From Gordonia oryzae (GTDB lineage: Bacteria; Actinomycetota; Actinomycetes; Mycobacteriales; Mycobacteriaceae), in contig NZ_RKMH01000009.1 in NCBI RefSeq assembly GCF_003797185.1, positions 1-64,000 of the forward strand: a stretch of 64,000 nt of DNA, read 5' to 3'. Position numbers and translations under genes: made by a program. How positions within the stretch are numbered: the first letter of the stretch is position 1; each line of letters begins with the position of its first letter. Below, in pieces: positions 7,511-16,610 of this stretch. The notes below the pieces were generated by a model. That model saw only the letters and a list, made by a program, of their open reading frames with translations. It did not search any database and was not told the origin of the DNA.

Positions 7511-10500
7511 ATGGCACCTCCCCAGCCACTGGATATCGACGAGCACTACCTCCGCATGGCGTTCGACGGAGGGACCGTCTCGCGCGGCGTGGCGTACGCC
7601 GGTGAGAAGCGTGTGCACTGCATGGAGTGGTCGGCAGACGGTCGGCAACTGACCGGGAAGTGCGTGGGATCGCGCGGCATGGTCTACGACGTCGAGGTGT
7701 ACTTCTCGGCGTATCGCGGAGAAAGCGAGGTCGGCGACTCGTGGTGTACCTGCCCGGTCGGAGGGGACTGCAAACACGCCGTCGCTCTGCTACTGACCGC
7801 AAGCATGGCTTCTCGGCGAGGTCGTGCGCCGGCTGCCGAGCCGTGGCGCCGGCTTCTCGGCGAGTTCGTCCACGACGATTCGGCGATCCGTTCGCCGGGT
7901 GATGCCCCGCTCGGTATCCAGGTCGAGATGCCCGGATCCGATGCGAGAAACCTGGCGTCTCCGACGCTGCGACTGGTCACCCCGGGTAAACGGGGGACGT
8001 GGGTGCGGACCGGGGTCACGTGGGACTCCATCGAGCGGTCACCGCATATGCCGTGGGGCAGTAATGTTTCGGACCGGCCTCTCGAGGACTTTGTCCCCGA
8101 GCATCTACGCCGGGTGCGGGCGATCGGCCGGGCGATTCGGGCGATCAATCCCTACACGCGTGACGCGGTGCTGAACCTGAACGACGCGCCCGCTGACATC
8201 TGGGAATTGCTCGCCGCGGCCATCGACGTGGGGGTTCCTCTCATCGCGCACACGAGGACCACGCACACCAAGTCGGTGACCCTGATCAAGGGGTCGTCGG
8301 CGCAGCTGCGGGTGATTCGAGACGATGAGGGGGTGGCGGTCGCGCCGAACCTGGCTATCGACGGCCACGACTGGGACGGATCGCCGGCCGGGTTACTCGG
8401 CGAGCCCGACCCGCACGGCCTGGTCGTACGGTCTGGCGACACTTTGCTCATCGGGCCCTTCGCCGCTCCCACATCCATGGACGCATTCAGGCAGTTGTTC
8501 TCACGCGGCTCGGTACGCATCCCCGACGACGAGGTCGAGGAGTTCTCCACCGATGTGCTCCCGCGACTCGCCGTGTCGATAGCCGTCGAGGTTGCCGACG
8601 AGGCGCTGGTCGCCACCGCGGTGACCGGACCCCGGTTGCAGGTCACGCTGAGCCCCGATATGTCAGGCGCCCAGGTGACGTGGCAGGTCATCTATGAGGT
8701 CAATGGTCGTTCACTGGCTTTCGGCGGTGATCATCGCTCCGCTCTTCGTGATCTGGATGCGGAACAGCAGGCGTGGACGGCGATCCGACCACAGCTCGCG
8801 CAAGCCGCCGCGTTGAGCCTCGATTGGCGCATGCAGACGATCCGACGCGGAGCCGTGGCGGACAAAAGGGGTGATCTGATCGGGCTCATGCGCACATCTA
8901 CCGACGAGATGATCAACAACGCCGACGTCGCCGCGCTTACGCGCTCGGTGCGATACACCCGTCTGGAGGCGGCGATGCTGCACGTCGAGGTGTTGCCGCA
9001 ACTGCAGGATCTGGGAGTGGAGGTGATCTTCGACGGGGAGGTACTCGACTACCGTGAGGCGGTTTCGCCGCCGCGTATCTCCATTGGGAGCAACGACTTT
9101 GGTGATGCCGACTGGTTCGGACTGACGATCGACATCGACATCGACGGCGTCGACGTCCCACTCGCCGACCTCGTTCGGGAATTGTCCACCGGCGCGACTC
9201 ATATGCTGCTTCCCAACGGCACGTATTTTGCTCTGGACGCTCCAGAACTTCAGCGCTTGGGCGAGCTCGTCGAGGAGGCCAAAGCGCTCGGCGAGTTGGA
9301 CAACGGCAAAGTGCGGCAACGTTCCTACAACGCCACTCTATGGGACGAGCTGATGGAGCTCGGCGTCGTCGACAAGGAACTCGCCGTATGGCGGGCACGG
9401 ATGAAACGACTCGCCGCGGCTAGGCCACCGGAGCCGCGTGCGATTCCCAAGGGTTTCGCCGCCGAACTGCGCGACTATCAGGCCGAGGGTTTGAACTGGT
9501 TGAACTTTTTGTGGGTGAACAGAATTGGGGGAATCCTCGCCGACGATATGGGGTTGGGCAAGACGGTCCAGACCCTTGCGATGATCGCTGCTGCGCTGGA
9601 GGAAGAACCGGATGGACGCTTCCTGGTGGTCGCGCCCACCAGCGTGATCGCCAACTGGGCTGCCGAGGCCGCGCGCTTCACCCCCGACCTCGAGGCACTG
9701 ACCGTCACCGCTACCAGCGCCCGAGTGGGCGTGCCGCTGGCCGAACAGATCGACGGACGGCAGATCGTCATTACCTCGTACGCGTTGATGCGCATAGGAT
9801 TCGAGGAGTTCGACGAGACCGACTGGACTGGCGTCATCTTCGACGAAGCCCAGTTTGTCAAGAACCACAACTCCAAGGGCCACCAGTGCGCTCGACGGTT
9901 GCGCGCCGATTTCAAGCTCGCCATCACCGGCACCCCGATGGAGAACAACCTGATGGAGCTGTGGTCGCTGCTGTCGCTCACCGCGCCCGGATTGTTCTCC
10001 TCACCGAAGACGTTTACCGAGTATTTCTGCAGGCCCATCGAATCCGGGGAGGAGCCCGAGCGGCTGGCGTTGCTACGCCGTAGGATTCGGCCCGTCATGC
10101 TGCGCCGCACCAAGGAACAGGTTGCCGCGGACCTGCCCGCCAAGCAGGAGCAGCTCCTCTCCATCAATCTGAACACCAAGCACGACAAGATTTATCAGAC
10201 CCGCCTGACCCGGGAACGCCAGAAGGTGCTCGGGCTCCTCGGCGACTTCGACGAGAACCGCTTCGCGATCTTGCGGTCGCTGACCATGCTGCGGCAGCTT
10301 AGTTTGCATGCCGGGCTTGTCGAGGATCAGCATGCCGAGATCGCGTCGGCAAAGATCGACTATCTGGCCGAGCAGCTCCCAGACCTCATCGCAGAAGGCC
10401 ACTCCGCGTTGGTGTTCAGCCAGTTCACCGGATTCTTGCGGCTTATCGAGGAGCGGCTGGTCGGTATGGGTATCGACGTCAGCTACCTCGACGGTTCGAT

Positions 10501-10861
10501 GTCGGCGACCCAGCGCGGCAAGGAGATCAAGCGGTTCACCGGCGGTAAGACGCGGGTGTTCTTGATCAGCCTCAAGGCCGGCGGTTTCGGGCTGAACCTC
10601 ACCGAGGCCGACTACTGCTTCGTCTGCGACCCGTGGTGGAACCCAGCGACCGAAGCCCAAGCCGTCGACCGCGCCCACCGCATCGGTCAGACCCGCCCGG
10701 TCAACGTCTACCGTCTGGTGTCGGCGGGCACGATCGAGGAGAAAGTCGTTGCGCTACAAGAACGCAAGCGCGAGCTGTTCACCGCCGTGGTCGACGATGG
10801 CGATCTGTTCGGGTCGGCAATCGGCGCTGACGACATCCGGGAGTTGATCGGGGGGAAGTAG
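7511..10861 (+). CDS. SNF2-family helicase with N-terminal SWIM zinc finger
   Basis: A 1116-residue protein. An N-terminal SWIM zinc finger has C79-x-C81, C87-x-H89 (CTCPVGGDCKH). A long middle region of unknown fold follows. The SNF2 ATPase starts near 650: Walker A DDMGLGKT with Lys684, motif Ia VVAPTSVIANW, Walker B as DEAQ (778-781), TGTPMEN, then helicase C with LVFSQFTGFL, GFGLNLTEADYCF and the arginine-finger motif HRIGQTRPVNVYRL. It is a complete DNA-translocase motor related to RapA/SWI2. The SWIM-SNF2 arrangement is widespread in bacteria; its biological role is poorly known, with DNA repair or chromatin-like remodelling suggested. ATG start at 7511. No partner gene adjoins it, although a second SWIM protein is encoded at 17071. 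Confidence 0.9.
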   Translation: MAPPQPLDIDEHYLRMAFDGGTVSRGVAYAGEKRVHCMEWSADGRQLTGKCVGSRGMVYDVEVYFSAYRGESEVGDSWCTCPVGGDCKHAVALLLTASMASRRGRAPAAEPWRRLLGEFVHDDSAIRSPGDAPLGIQVEMPGSDARNLASPTLRLVTPGKRGTWVRTGVTWDSIERSPHMPWGSNVSDRPLEDFVPEHLRRVRAIGRAIRAINPYTRDAVLNLNDAPADIWELLAAAIDVGVPLIAHTRTTHTKSVTLIKGSSAQLRVIRDDEGVAVAPNLAIDGHDWDGSPAGLLGEPDPHGLVVRSGDTLLIGPFAAPTSMDAFRQLFSRGSVRIPDDEVEEFSTDVLPRLAVSIAVEVADEALVATAVTGPRLQVTLSPDMSGAQVTWQVIYEVNGRSLAFGGDHRSALRDLDAEQQAWTAIRPQLAQAAALSLDWRMQTIRRGAVADKRGDLIGLMRTSTDEMINNADVAALTRSVRYTRLEAAMLHVEVLPQLQDLGVEVIFDGEVLDYREAVSPPRISIGSNDFGDADWFGLTIDIDIDGVDVPLADLVRELSTGATHMLLPNGTYFALDAPELQRLGELVEEAKALGELDNGKVRQRSYNATLWDELMELGVVDKELAVWRARMKRLAAARPPEPRAIPKGFAAELRDYQAEGLNWLNFLWVNRIGGILADDMGLGKTVQTLAMIAAALEEEPDGRFLVVAPTSVIANWAAEAARFTPDLEALTVTATSARVGVPLAEQIDGRQIVITSYALMRIGFEEFDETDWTGVIFDEAQFVKNHNSKGHQCARRLRADFKLAITGTPMENNLMELWSLLSLTAPGLFSSPKTFTEYFCRPIESGEEPERLALLRRRIRPVMLRRTKEQVAADLPAKQEQLLSINLNTKHDKIYQTRLTRERQKVLGLLGDFDENRFAILRSLTMLRQLSLHAGLVEDQHAEIASAKIDYLAEQLPDLIAEGHSALVFSQFTGFLRLIEERLVGMGIDVSYLDGSMSATQRGKEIKRFTGGKTRVFLISLKAGGFGLNLTEADYCFVCDPWWNPATEAQAVDRAHRIGQTRPVNVYRLVSAGTIEEKVVALQERKRELFTAVVDDGDLFGSAIGADDIRELIGGK

Positions 10862-11569
10862 GTGGCGGTGCATCATCCCCAGAGGTTCGGGGTGTCCGGC
10901 TCGGCCTGGTCAAGTGAGCTGACGATGAGTGAGGTCGAGTCCGGGGTGAGCAAGCGGACCGAGTTGCTGTTGCGCTCTCTCGGCATCACGTGGGCCGGCT
11001 GCGCGGGCACACGTCGACCGCGTACGGTTGTACGTCGTCGTACGTGACCGCTCCGCCAGAGGTGGTGGTCGAGGTCGACGTAATCGAAGATGCCGGATAC
11101 GCATGCGCGACCTTCGAGGTGGCCGACTGTGTTCTTGCTCAACGTATCTCGAAGGTTCTGCTCGATCTCGAATTCGACGATGATCCGCATTCGCACCGGT
11201 ACCTCACACCCGATTCCAGGGCAATACCCGCGACGTCGGTTACCACCACCGGCAGATCGTGCACGCGGAAGACGGTGACCAGCTCGGCGATCCGATCGAT
11301 GACCTGCTCCGCCGGATGCGGCGCGAGATCGTCACGGAACGCGATCCCGCGCTGCACGTCGATGACGGGTCAGCGCGGCAATCGGTTCGAGTGGCCATGG
11401 TCACGATGATGTTCCTTACGTGCGCGTCGACTCGTCGAACCTGAAAGAACGCCCTGAACCTGGCAATGCTGGAATGGCTGCGCGGCCCCTGACCGTTGAA
11501 CAACGTAGACAGCATCCGCACCCGCCTGACCTGGTGTGCGGGTGCCGCGACCCGGAAGAGAGGTGTGTG
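10862..11569. other. About 700 bases with one relic and otherwise no supported gene
   Basis: Apart from the isochorismatase-like relic (11190-11398), open frames here have no family features. Bases 11021-11046 hold clustered CGTACG words, which could be a TetR-type site but have no associated start codon. The end of the stretch carries the ribosome site of the broken lipase. Confidence 0.4.
11190..11398 (-). pseudogene. Isochorismatase-family hydrolase, N-terminal relic
   Basis: The minus strand starts at an ATG (11398) with MATRTDCRADP. After a frame change near 11361 it continues VIDVQRGIAFRDD, PHPAEQVIDRIAELV and HDLPVVVTDVAG. This is the start of an isochorismatase/cysteine-hydrolase fold, including the catalytic aspartate in VIDVQ. 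The catalytic lysine and cysteine regions (the last two thirds) are absent, so the gene is dead by frameshift and truncation. Confidence 0.6.
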
Positions 11570-12874
11570 ATGGTTGCCGACCTGAGCACGGCGAATACGG
11601 CGGCGCACGGTGCGGACGTCGTCGAAGAGGTTCCTGCGCCGATCCTGCCCACCGAGGACGATTTCTACGACGCTCCGGCGAGTTTGGATGGAATAGGGCC
11701 GGGTGAGATCATTCGGACGCGGCAAGTGGAGCTCAAGGACTTCTGGACCTCGCATCACCGCAACGTGGGTTGGCAGGTGCTCTACCGCTCCACCGACCTC
11801 AATGGTGTGGCCGGGGTGGCCGCGACCACCATCGTCCTGCCGCGACGCCGAGCGACCGGGCCCGAGTTTCAGCTGCTGTCGTTCCAGTGCGCGATCGACG
11901 CCGTCACCTCGAGCTGTTTCCCGTCGTACGCCTTGCGCAAGGGGACAGGGGCGCGACGTGCGGTGGCGCCGTTCGAGTTCCTGGTGGTGCGGCGCGCACT
12001 CGCGAGGGGCTGGGCGGTGTCGATTCCCGACCACGAGGGCATGCTCGGTGCGTGGGGTGCGCCCCGTGAACCCGGATATCGCACGCTCGACGGTATCCGC
12101 GCTGCCCTCGCGCTCCCCGAACTCGACCTTGCCCCTGACGTGCCGGTCGGCATGTGGGGTTACTCCGGCGGTGGCCTGGCCACCGCGTGGGCCGCCGAAA
12201 TGGCACCGACGTACGCACCGGAACTGAACCTGATCGGCGCGGTCCTCGGCTCGCCGGTGGGCAATATGGCATCGGCTTTGCTGCGGCTCAACGGCGGATT
12301 CCACGCCGCGCTGCCGATCATGGTGATCGCCGGGCTGCGGCGCGTCTACCCCGCGCTTGACGCCGCCATCACCGAGTACGCCACCGAGGCGGGCCGGGCT
12401 AACCTCGACGCGATCGCCCGCACCGGAACACCAGAAGCCTTGCGCGAATTCAAGAATCACGACATCGACGACTACCTCGACATCCCGGTCGCCGATATGC
12501 TCTCGCAACCTGCGATCGCCGAAATGATGACTGACATCCAACTCGGCAGCCACACACCGACCATCCCGCTGCTGGTGGTGCAGGCGGTGCACGACGAGGT
12601 GATCAACGTCGATGACATCGACAGCCTGGTCTAGCGCTATCGCGAATGCGGAGCGTCGGTGACCTATGTGCGCGATCAGCTCAGTGAGCACGTCTCGTTG
12701 CTCCCACTCTCGGCGCCGTTGGCGGTCGCGTGGCTCTCGCACCGACTCGCCGGCCGCCCGGTGCGCGATCGCACGGTGACTTCGCTCGCCGGACAGCCAG
12801 AGCCGCGAATCTCGCGGCGCTGGGTGACCGGACCGTTCCGCAAGGCCGGGACGGCGTCGACGCCGAAAGCGTGA
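11570..12874 (+). pseudogene. LIP-family secretory-type lipase interrupted by an in-frame TAG
   Basis: An alpha/beta-hydrolase of the secretory lipase (LIP, Candida lipase A-like) family. ATG at 11570 follows GAAGAGAGG. The nucleophile motif GYSGGG places Ser at residue 199, and VQAVHDEVI carries the probable acid residue. TAG at 12632-12634 ends the frame after 354 codons, yet the same frame continues without further stops to 12874 with RYRECGASVTY and SEHVSLLPLSAP, the expected family C-terminus. The catalytic histidine (SEH) lies beyond the TAG, so the short product should be inactive. There is no obvious signal peptide. A CAG-to-TAG change would explain it; readthrough or sequencing error are alternatives. 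Confidence 0.75.
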
Positions 12875-12909
12875 GATCACCCGATTCCGAAGCGGCGCGC
12901 AAGGAGTCG

Positions 12910-13554
12910 CTACCGGCCACGTAGGTCTGCGAGTTCTTCCCGTGCTTGCCTTCGCTGGCAGTAGTAGCGCAGCAGTGTTTGCAGGGTGAGTGGTCCTACG
13001 CATGACAGCGATGCTTCGTAGTCGGATCGGCCTGCCAAGGAACGAACTTCGACGCGCGCCGTTGCTTTGAACCGTGTGGGGCGCAGTTCGAGGAATGCCT
13101 CCCAGGGTGTGGTGAATTCCCGCCTGGTGCCTGGTTCGAAGGTCACTGTTGTCGGCGTCAGGTCACTGCGGGGCTCGTGCGTGGTCGGAACGCGGCGACG
13201 ACCCCGCAGAAGCAGAGAGCTGCACCAACCAGCATCATGATCGTCACCAGCGTCTCGTCTCCGGGCTCGTCGAGGTGGGTGACCGTTCCGGTGTGTACGC
13301 TGTAACCGATTGCCAGACAACCGATGAACGCACCCATGGCGCTCTCGCAGGGGCTCGACGTTGTCGGGCGACAGTCTGGGTTCGTACTCGTATTCGCTGT
13401 AGTGGAAGACCTTCTCGACACCGGTGCCGAGATCGTGGCCCTCGATCCTGAGGTGACCGTCCTCGGTGAGCGTGACCGTGCGCAGCATCATGCCGTCGTC
13501 ATCCTGCCTGCTGGTCATGACTATGAGATGGCGTTTTCGTTGATTGCTATTCAT
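12910..13554 (-). pseudogene. Two-helix membrane protein of unknown family with paired frameshifts
   Basis: The frame starting at ATG 13554 encodes MNSNQRKRH, then a soluble part (LRTVTLTEDGHLRIEGHDLG, SEYEYEPRLSPDNVEPL). Near 13345 the coding signal moves to another minus-strand frame, which carries two membrane helices (AMGAFIGCLAIGY; LVTIMMLVGAALCFCGVVAAF). Near 13165 it returns to the first frame (TTVTFEPGTRREFTTPWEAFLELRPTRF ... LADLRGR). One lost base and a later compensating change would give this. The original product would be about 215 residues. The start overlaps the stop of the upstream membrane gene by 8 bases, suggesting translational coupling. Function unknown. Confidence 0.55.
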
Positions 13555-13993
13555 GCCTTGAGTTGCGCGGGTGGTGGTTCCGACGCCTCGCTCGGCGAAA
13601 ATACAGTGCAAGCAGGCCGCGAGCGACGACGCCGTACACGAATGTGGTGAATCCGGCGGCGAATCCGATGCCGAACCACACCAGGCCGGCGGTCATCACG
13701 GCCCACGACGTGGCGACGAGCGTTACCCACGCCGCCTCGACCGACAGCCAGGGCGTGAGCCACGGAAATATGAGAGCCGCGATCAGCAGCGTGGGAAATG
13801 GCACCAACACGAGGGCATAGCCCAGCCCGTCGGAGGCGCAGACCGCCGTGGCGATCAGCGCGACGACGAGGACAATCAACCATATCGACCAGAACCTCAC
13901 GAGCACCTTCGGTCTCGGCTGAGGCCAGAAGACTCCGCGACGCGCGGTCGGCGACCGTTGATCACCCGGACCGGTGTTCGACACGGGACGCAT
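13547..13993 (-). CDS. Small integral membrane protein, unknown
   Basis: A 148-residue protein with a polar N-terminus, about four hydrophobic segments (WSIWLIVLVVALIATAV; LVLVPFPTLLIAALIFPWL; a third around TLVATSWAVMTAGLVWFGI; a fourth FTTFVYGVVARGLLALYF) and a strongly basic tail RRARRRNHH. It is predicted to span the cytoplasmic membrane. Its end overlaps the start of the frameshifted gene downstream, so the two were probably cotranscribed. I do not recognise the family. Confidence 0.6.
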   Translation of the reverse strand: MRPVSNTGPGDQRSPTARRGVFWPQPRPKVLVRFWSIWLIVLVVALIATAVCASDGLGYALVLVPFPTLLIAALIFPWLTPWLSVEAAWVTLVATSWAVMTAGLVWFGIGFAAGFTTFVYGVVARGLLALYFRRARRRNHHPRNSRHE

Positions 13994-14196
13994 GGTAGCG
14001 CGGCGAGTACGTGCTACCGATGGCGAACCACTCGGTGGTCGATCGGCGCCGACACCTGCGCCACTGACCCGACGGCCCGCTGGTCTACTCTCTCTACAGA
14101 AGTGCCGAGCCCGCCCGGTCCAGGTGGCGAACTAGGTGTGGCGACGACGTCTCGATAGGCGGCGTCGCTGCTTATCGAAGGCGAGGGGGAACGTCC

Positions 14197-14856
14197 ATGT
14201 CCGGCCCGCAAAATCCGTGGAACGACCCGAATCAGGTCCCGTCACAGTTTGATAAGCCGACCCAGCTGGGTCAGCCGGTGCAGCAACCCGGGTACTCCCA
14301 GCAGCCTGGATATTCGCAGCCGCCGGGCTATCAGCAACCCGGATACCCGGAGCAGGGGTATGCGCAGCAGGGTTACCCGCAACAGGGATATCCCGGCAAC
14401 GCGCAGCCCGGGTATCCGCAACCCGGCCAGGGCGGTCCGGGCTTCCCGCCCCCGAAAAAGCGCCCGGTGTGGCCGTGGATTCTCGGTGGCGGAGTCATCC
14501 TCCTCATCGTCGTTGTGGTGGTGGCGGTCGTCGCGCTGGTCGGCTTCGGCAAGAGTGTCGAGAACAAGGTCAACGGGCCGGTGACGGTGACCTACCAGGT
14601 CACCGGCGACGGGTCGAGCGCCTTCATCGCGTACATGACATCGGGTGGCACGGTTTCCGAGGCGCAGAGTGAGTCGGTGCCGTGGACGATGGACGTCTCG
14701 TTCGCCGGCTCGCTCAAACCCGTGAGCCTGGCCGCCAGCAACGGCATCGACGACACCGGAAGCATCACCTGCACCATCAGAGAAGGCAGCAAAGTGATTG
14801 CCACCGACACGAAGTCGGGTGAGGGCGCAGTCGCCGCCTGTGGCGGCACCACCTGA
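14197..14856 (+). CDS. Pro/Gln/Tyr-rich membrane protein with MmpS-like C-terminal domain
   Basis: A 219-residue protein in three parts. The cytoplasmic N-terminus (about 1-90) is built of PGY/QQPGY repeats. One membrane helix follows (about 91-117, WPWILGGGVILLIVVVVVAV). The external domain (120-219) resembles the MmpS family: VTVTYQVTGDGSSAFIAYMTSGG, ESVPWTMDVSF, GSITCTIREG with two cysteines (ITC, AAC) that could form a disulfide. MmpS proteins work with MmpL transporters in mycolata, but no mmpL is near. Proline-rich lead regions like this are common on actinobacterial membrane proteins. The ATG follows GAGGGGGAA. Confidence 0.75.
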   Translation: MSGPQNPWNDPNQVPSQFDKPTQLGQPVQQPGYSQQPGYSQPPGYQQPGYPEQGYAQQGYPQQGYPGNAQPGYPQPGQGGPGFPPPKKRPVWPWILGGGVILLIVVVVVAVVALVGFGKSVENKVNGPVTVTYQVTGDGSSAFIAYMTSGGTVSEAQSESVPWTMDVSFAGSLKPVSLAASNGIDDTGSITCTIREGSKVIATDTKSGEGAVAACGGTT

Positions 14857-15743
14857 ACCGCATCAGGGTGACGTTGTGCCCGCGTTCCGGGCACAACATC
14901 ACCCGGAACGATCGCCTCGGCCCGCGCGCGCAGATACACCGACGCCCACGTCCGAAAAGGCTTCCACGCGTTGGCGATCTCGGTGAGTACGGCGTCGGCC
15001 CCGTACAACTGCGCCACCTCGGCGGTGAGGCGGCGTTCGTTGGCGGGCGCGTAATCGAGGCCGTTGGCGCCGCGCAGCACGATCAGCTCGGCGGCGAACG
15101 GCCCGATGCCCTTGATGCGTTGCACCTCGGTGATCGCGTCCTGCGGGTCCATCGCCCGCAGCGCGGCGGTGTCGAGTGCACCCTGCTCGGCGGCGTCGGC
15201 GACAGCGTGGAGGTATTCGAGTGTGCGGCCGGGGAGGTCGATGTCGAGGTCGGCGAGTCGCGCCGGCGCAGGAAAGGCTCCGTCGTCACCGAAGCGGTCG
15301 GTAATGGCGGCACGGGTCGCCGCAGCCTGGACGATGCGCACCCGCTGCGAGAGCACCGACCACGCGGCGGCCTCGTAGGCGGAGTGAAAACCGCAGGGCC
15401 GCAACCCTGGAAGCGCTTGCTGTGCACGTCCGATCACCAGGTCGCGATCGCCGACGGCGGGCCACTGGCGGGCATTTACGTCGAGGGCGAGGAACCGTGC
15501 GGTCTGCTCGGCGGCCGCGTCGAGATCGCCGTCGCCGCTCACCTCGATCTCCGCGGTCTGCTCTCGCTGGGTCACGGTGACCCGTGCGGCCGACCAATCG
15601 GCGTCGACCCGGAACACCGTCGACAACCGTCCCGGCTCCTGCGTGCCGCGCAACGCGGAGGGGGTGAATCCCTCCCTGAACTCGCGGCTGGTGTCCAGGG
15701 ACCAGGGTCCGAGCACTTCGAGGGTGATCGTCAGCGTGCTCAT
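14592..15743 (-). CDS. DNA-3-methyladenine glycosylase II (AlkA type) with extended C-terminus
   Basis: A base-excision repair glycosylase of the helix-hairpin-helix family. It has an N-terminal AlkA-like domain, then ARFLALDVNARQWPAV, EAAAWSVLSQRVRIVQA and the helix-hairpin-helix loop IKGIGPFAAELIVLRGANG with the catalytic aspartate region after it. Family sequence ends near WASVYLRARAEA (about residue 280). The frame then runs on for about 100 more codons, through the hairpin at 14866-14904 and 265 bases into the oppositely oriented MmpS-like gene. That tail looks like antisense rather than protein, so the original stop has probably been lost. Confidence 0.8.
   Translation of the reverse strand: MSTLTITLEVLGPWSLDTSREFREGFTPSALRGTQEPGRLSTVFRVDADWSAARVTVTQREQTAEIEVSGDGDLDAAAEQTARFLALDVNARQWPAVGDRDLVIGRAQQALPGLRPCGFHSAYEAAAWSVLSQRVRIVQAAATRAAITDRFGDDGAFPAPARLADLDIDLPGRTLEYLHAVADAAEQGALDTAALRAMDPQDAITEVQRIKGIGPFAAELIVLRGANGLDYAPANERRLTAEVAQLYGADAVLTEIANAWKPFRTWASVYLRARAEAIVPGDVVPGTRAQRHPDAVQVVPPQAATAPSPDFVSVAITLLPSLMVQVMLPVSSMPLLAARLTGLSEPANETSIVHGTDSLCASETVPPDVMYAMKALDPSPVTW
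14866..14904. terminator. Bidirectional hairpin terminator between convergent genes
   Basis: A 17-bp stem with one C-A mismatch (14866-14882 and 14888-14904; inner arms GTTGTGCCCG and CGGGCACAAC) has a 5-base loop. It begins 9 bases after the stop of the MmpS-like gene and lies where the glycosylase mRNA, coming from the other side, would be expected to end. There is no T-run on either strand. Confidence 0.8.
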
Positions 15744-15768
15744 GGCGCCTTCACCATCGGCGAATTAT

Positions 15769-16230
15769 TCAGTGCGACTCCACTGTTCGCGCGAGAATGC
15801 CCAACGTGGCGCGCAGACCGGCCTCGGGGATGATCGGGAACCGGCCCTTGATGTCCTCGTTGGTTACGCGACTCCAGTCGTAGTAGGTGGTCACCCGCGT
15901 GCCGTCGTCGGTGGCCTCCAGGCGATAGCCGTAACGGTGATCCAGCGGCGGGCGGACGGCGCCGGCGATTGTCCACTCGATCCACCGGTCCTGCTCGAAG
16001 CCGGTGATGATCACCCGCACGTCGTACTTGCCCATGGGTAGATCGTTGAGCGACTCACGATCCATGTGCACGACGAACTCGTCGCCCACCGCCGACACCG
16101 GCGAGCCCTCGGCGCTCTGCAGCATCCCCGAACTGTCGATGGTGACGTGCCCGTCGGGCGAGGTGAGCACGGAAAAGATAGTCGCCGGATCGGCCTGGAT
16201 CACGCGGCTGATCTCGAACTGCTCGGACAT
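15769..16230 (-). CDS. SRPBCC/START-superfamily protein
   Basis: A 153-residue polyketide cyclase/START-like protein. The N-terminus FEISRVIQADPATIFSVLTSPDGH is the usual first helix-strand of the fold, and GYRLEATDDGTRVTTYYDWS is the typical late beta-strand pair. Such proteins bind hydrophobic ligands or modify polyketides; no ligand can be inferred. It lies 25 bases upstream of the alkA-like gene on the same strand and may share its transcript. Confidence 0.75.
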   Translation of the reverse strand: MSEQFEISRVIQADPATIFSVLTSPDGHVTIDSSGMLQSAEGSPVSAVGDEFVVHMDRESLNDLPMGKYDVRVIITGFEQDRWIEWTIAGAVRPPLDHRYGYRLEATDDGTRVTTYYDWSRVTNEDIKGRFPIIPEAGLRATLGILARTVESH

Positions 16231-16319
16231 CTAGTGCTCTCCCTACGACGGACGACGTGGTAGACCCAGGCTATGCCCCCATCACGGGCGGGCGTGGGTC
16301 AGGCAGTGCAACAGTCGAG

Positions 16320-16610
16320 TTAGGTGCGATAGGCGTGAGCGCGGTGGTCGATTCTGACGATGACGATCGTGTGGCCGGAATCGTCGATGCGGAGCAGGGT
16401 GCGGTAGTCGCCGCGGCGTGCACTGCGGATGCCTGCGAGTTCGTCGCGCAATGGCTTGCTGAGCCGGCAGGGGTTTTCGGCAAGGGGGCCGGAGATGAAC
16501 TCGATGACGGCGTGAACGATCCGGGATGGGAGTCGCTCGAGGTCGCGACGGGCGGGGGATGCGACCTCGACCCGGTACGGGGCGGACGAGACGGAGGAGT
16601 CCTCACTCAT
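16320..16610 (-). CDS. RelE/ParE-family toxin
   Basis: A 96-residue protein of the RelE superfamily: YRVEVASPARRDLERLP, GPLAENPCRLSKPLRDELAGIRSARRGDYRTLLRID and the C-terminal HRAHAYRT. The Arg/Tyr-rich end is where RelE ribonucleases keep their catalytic residues, so it probably cleaves mRNA on the ribosome. The ATG at 16610 overlaps the antitoxin stop by 4 bases (ATGA). The frame is open upstream, but that part overlaps the antitoxin gene. Confidence 0.88.
   Translation of the reverse strand: MSEDSSVSSAPYRVEVASPARRDLERLPSRIVHAVIEFISGPLAENPCRLSKPLRDELAGIRSARRGDYRTLLRIDDSGHTIVIVRIDHRAHAYRT

Noticed and set aside
10990..11409. Plus-strand frame of 139 codons (PPEVVVEVDVIEDAGYACATF region)
   Set aside because: A short protein-like stretch is visible, but there is no start with ribosome site, no family match, and it overlaps the isochorismatase relic on the other strand.
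12632..12634. Pyrrolysine or selenocysteine recoding at the in-frame TAG
   Set aside because: TAG is not the selenocysteine codon, actinobacteria of this type lack the pyrrolysine system, and the position is not an active-site residue. A mutation or read error is simpler.
11240..13003. Long minus-strand open frame opposite the lipase gene
   Set aside because: It is an antisense frame of the lipase, with Arg- and His-rich composition and no family motif; the plus strand has the catalytic motifs.
14257..14450. CRISPR-like or minisatellite array
   Set aside because: The repeated words encode PGY/QQPGY units of the MmpS-like protein. They are imperfect coding repeats without spacers; no CRISPR array was seen anywhere in the window.
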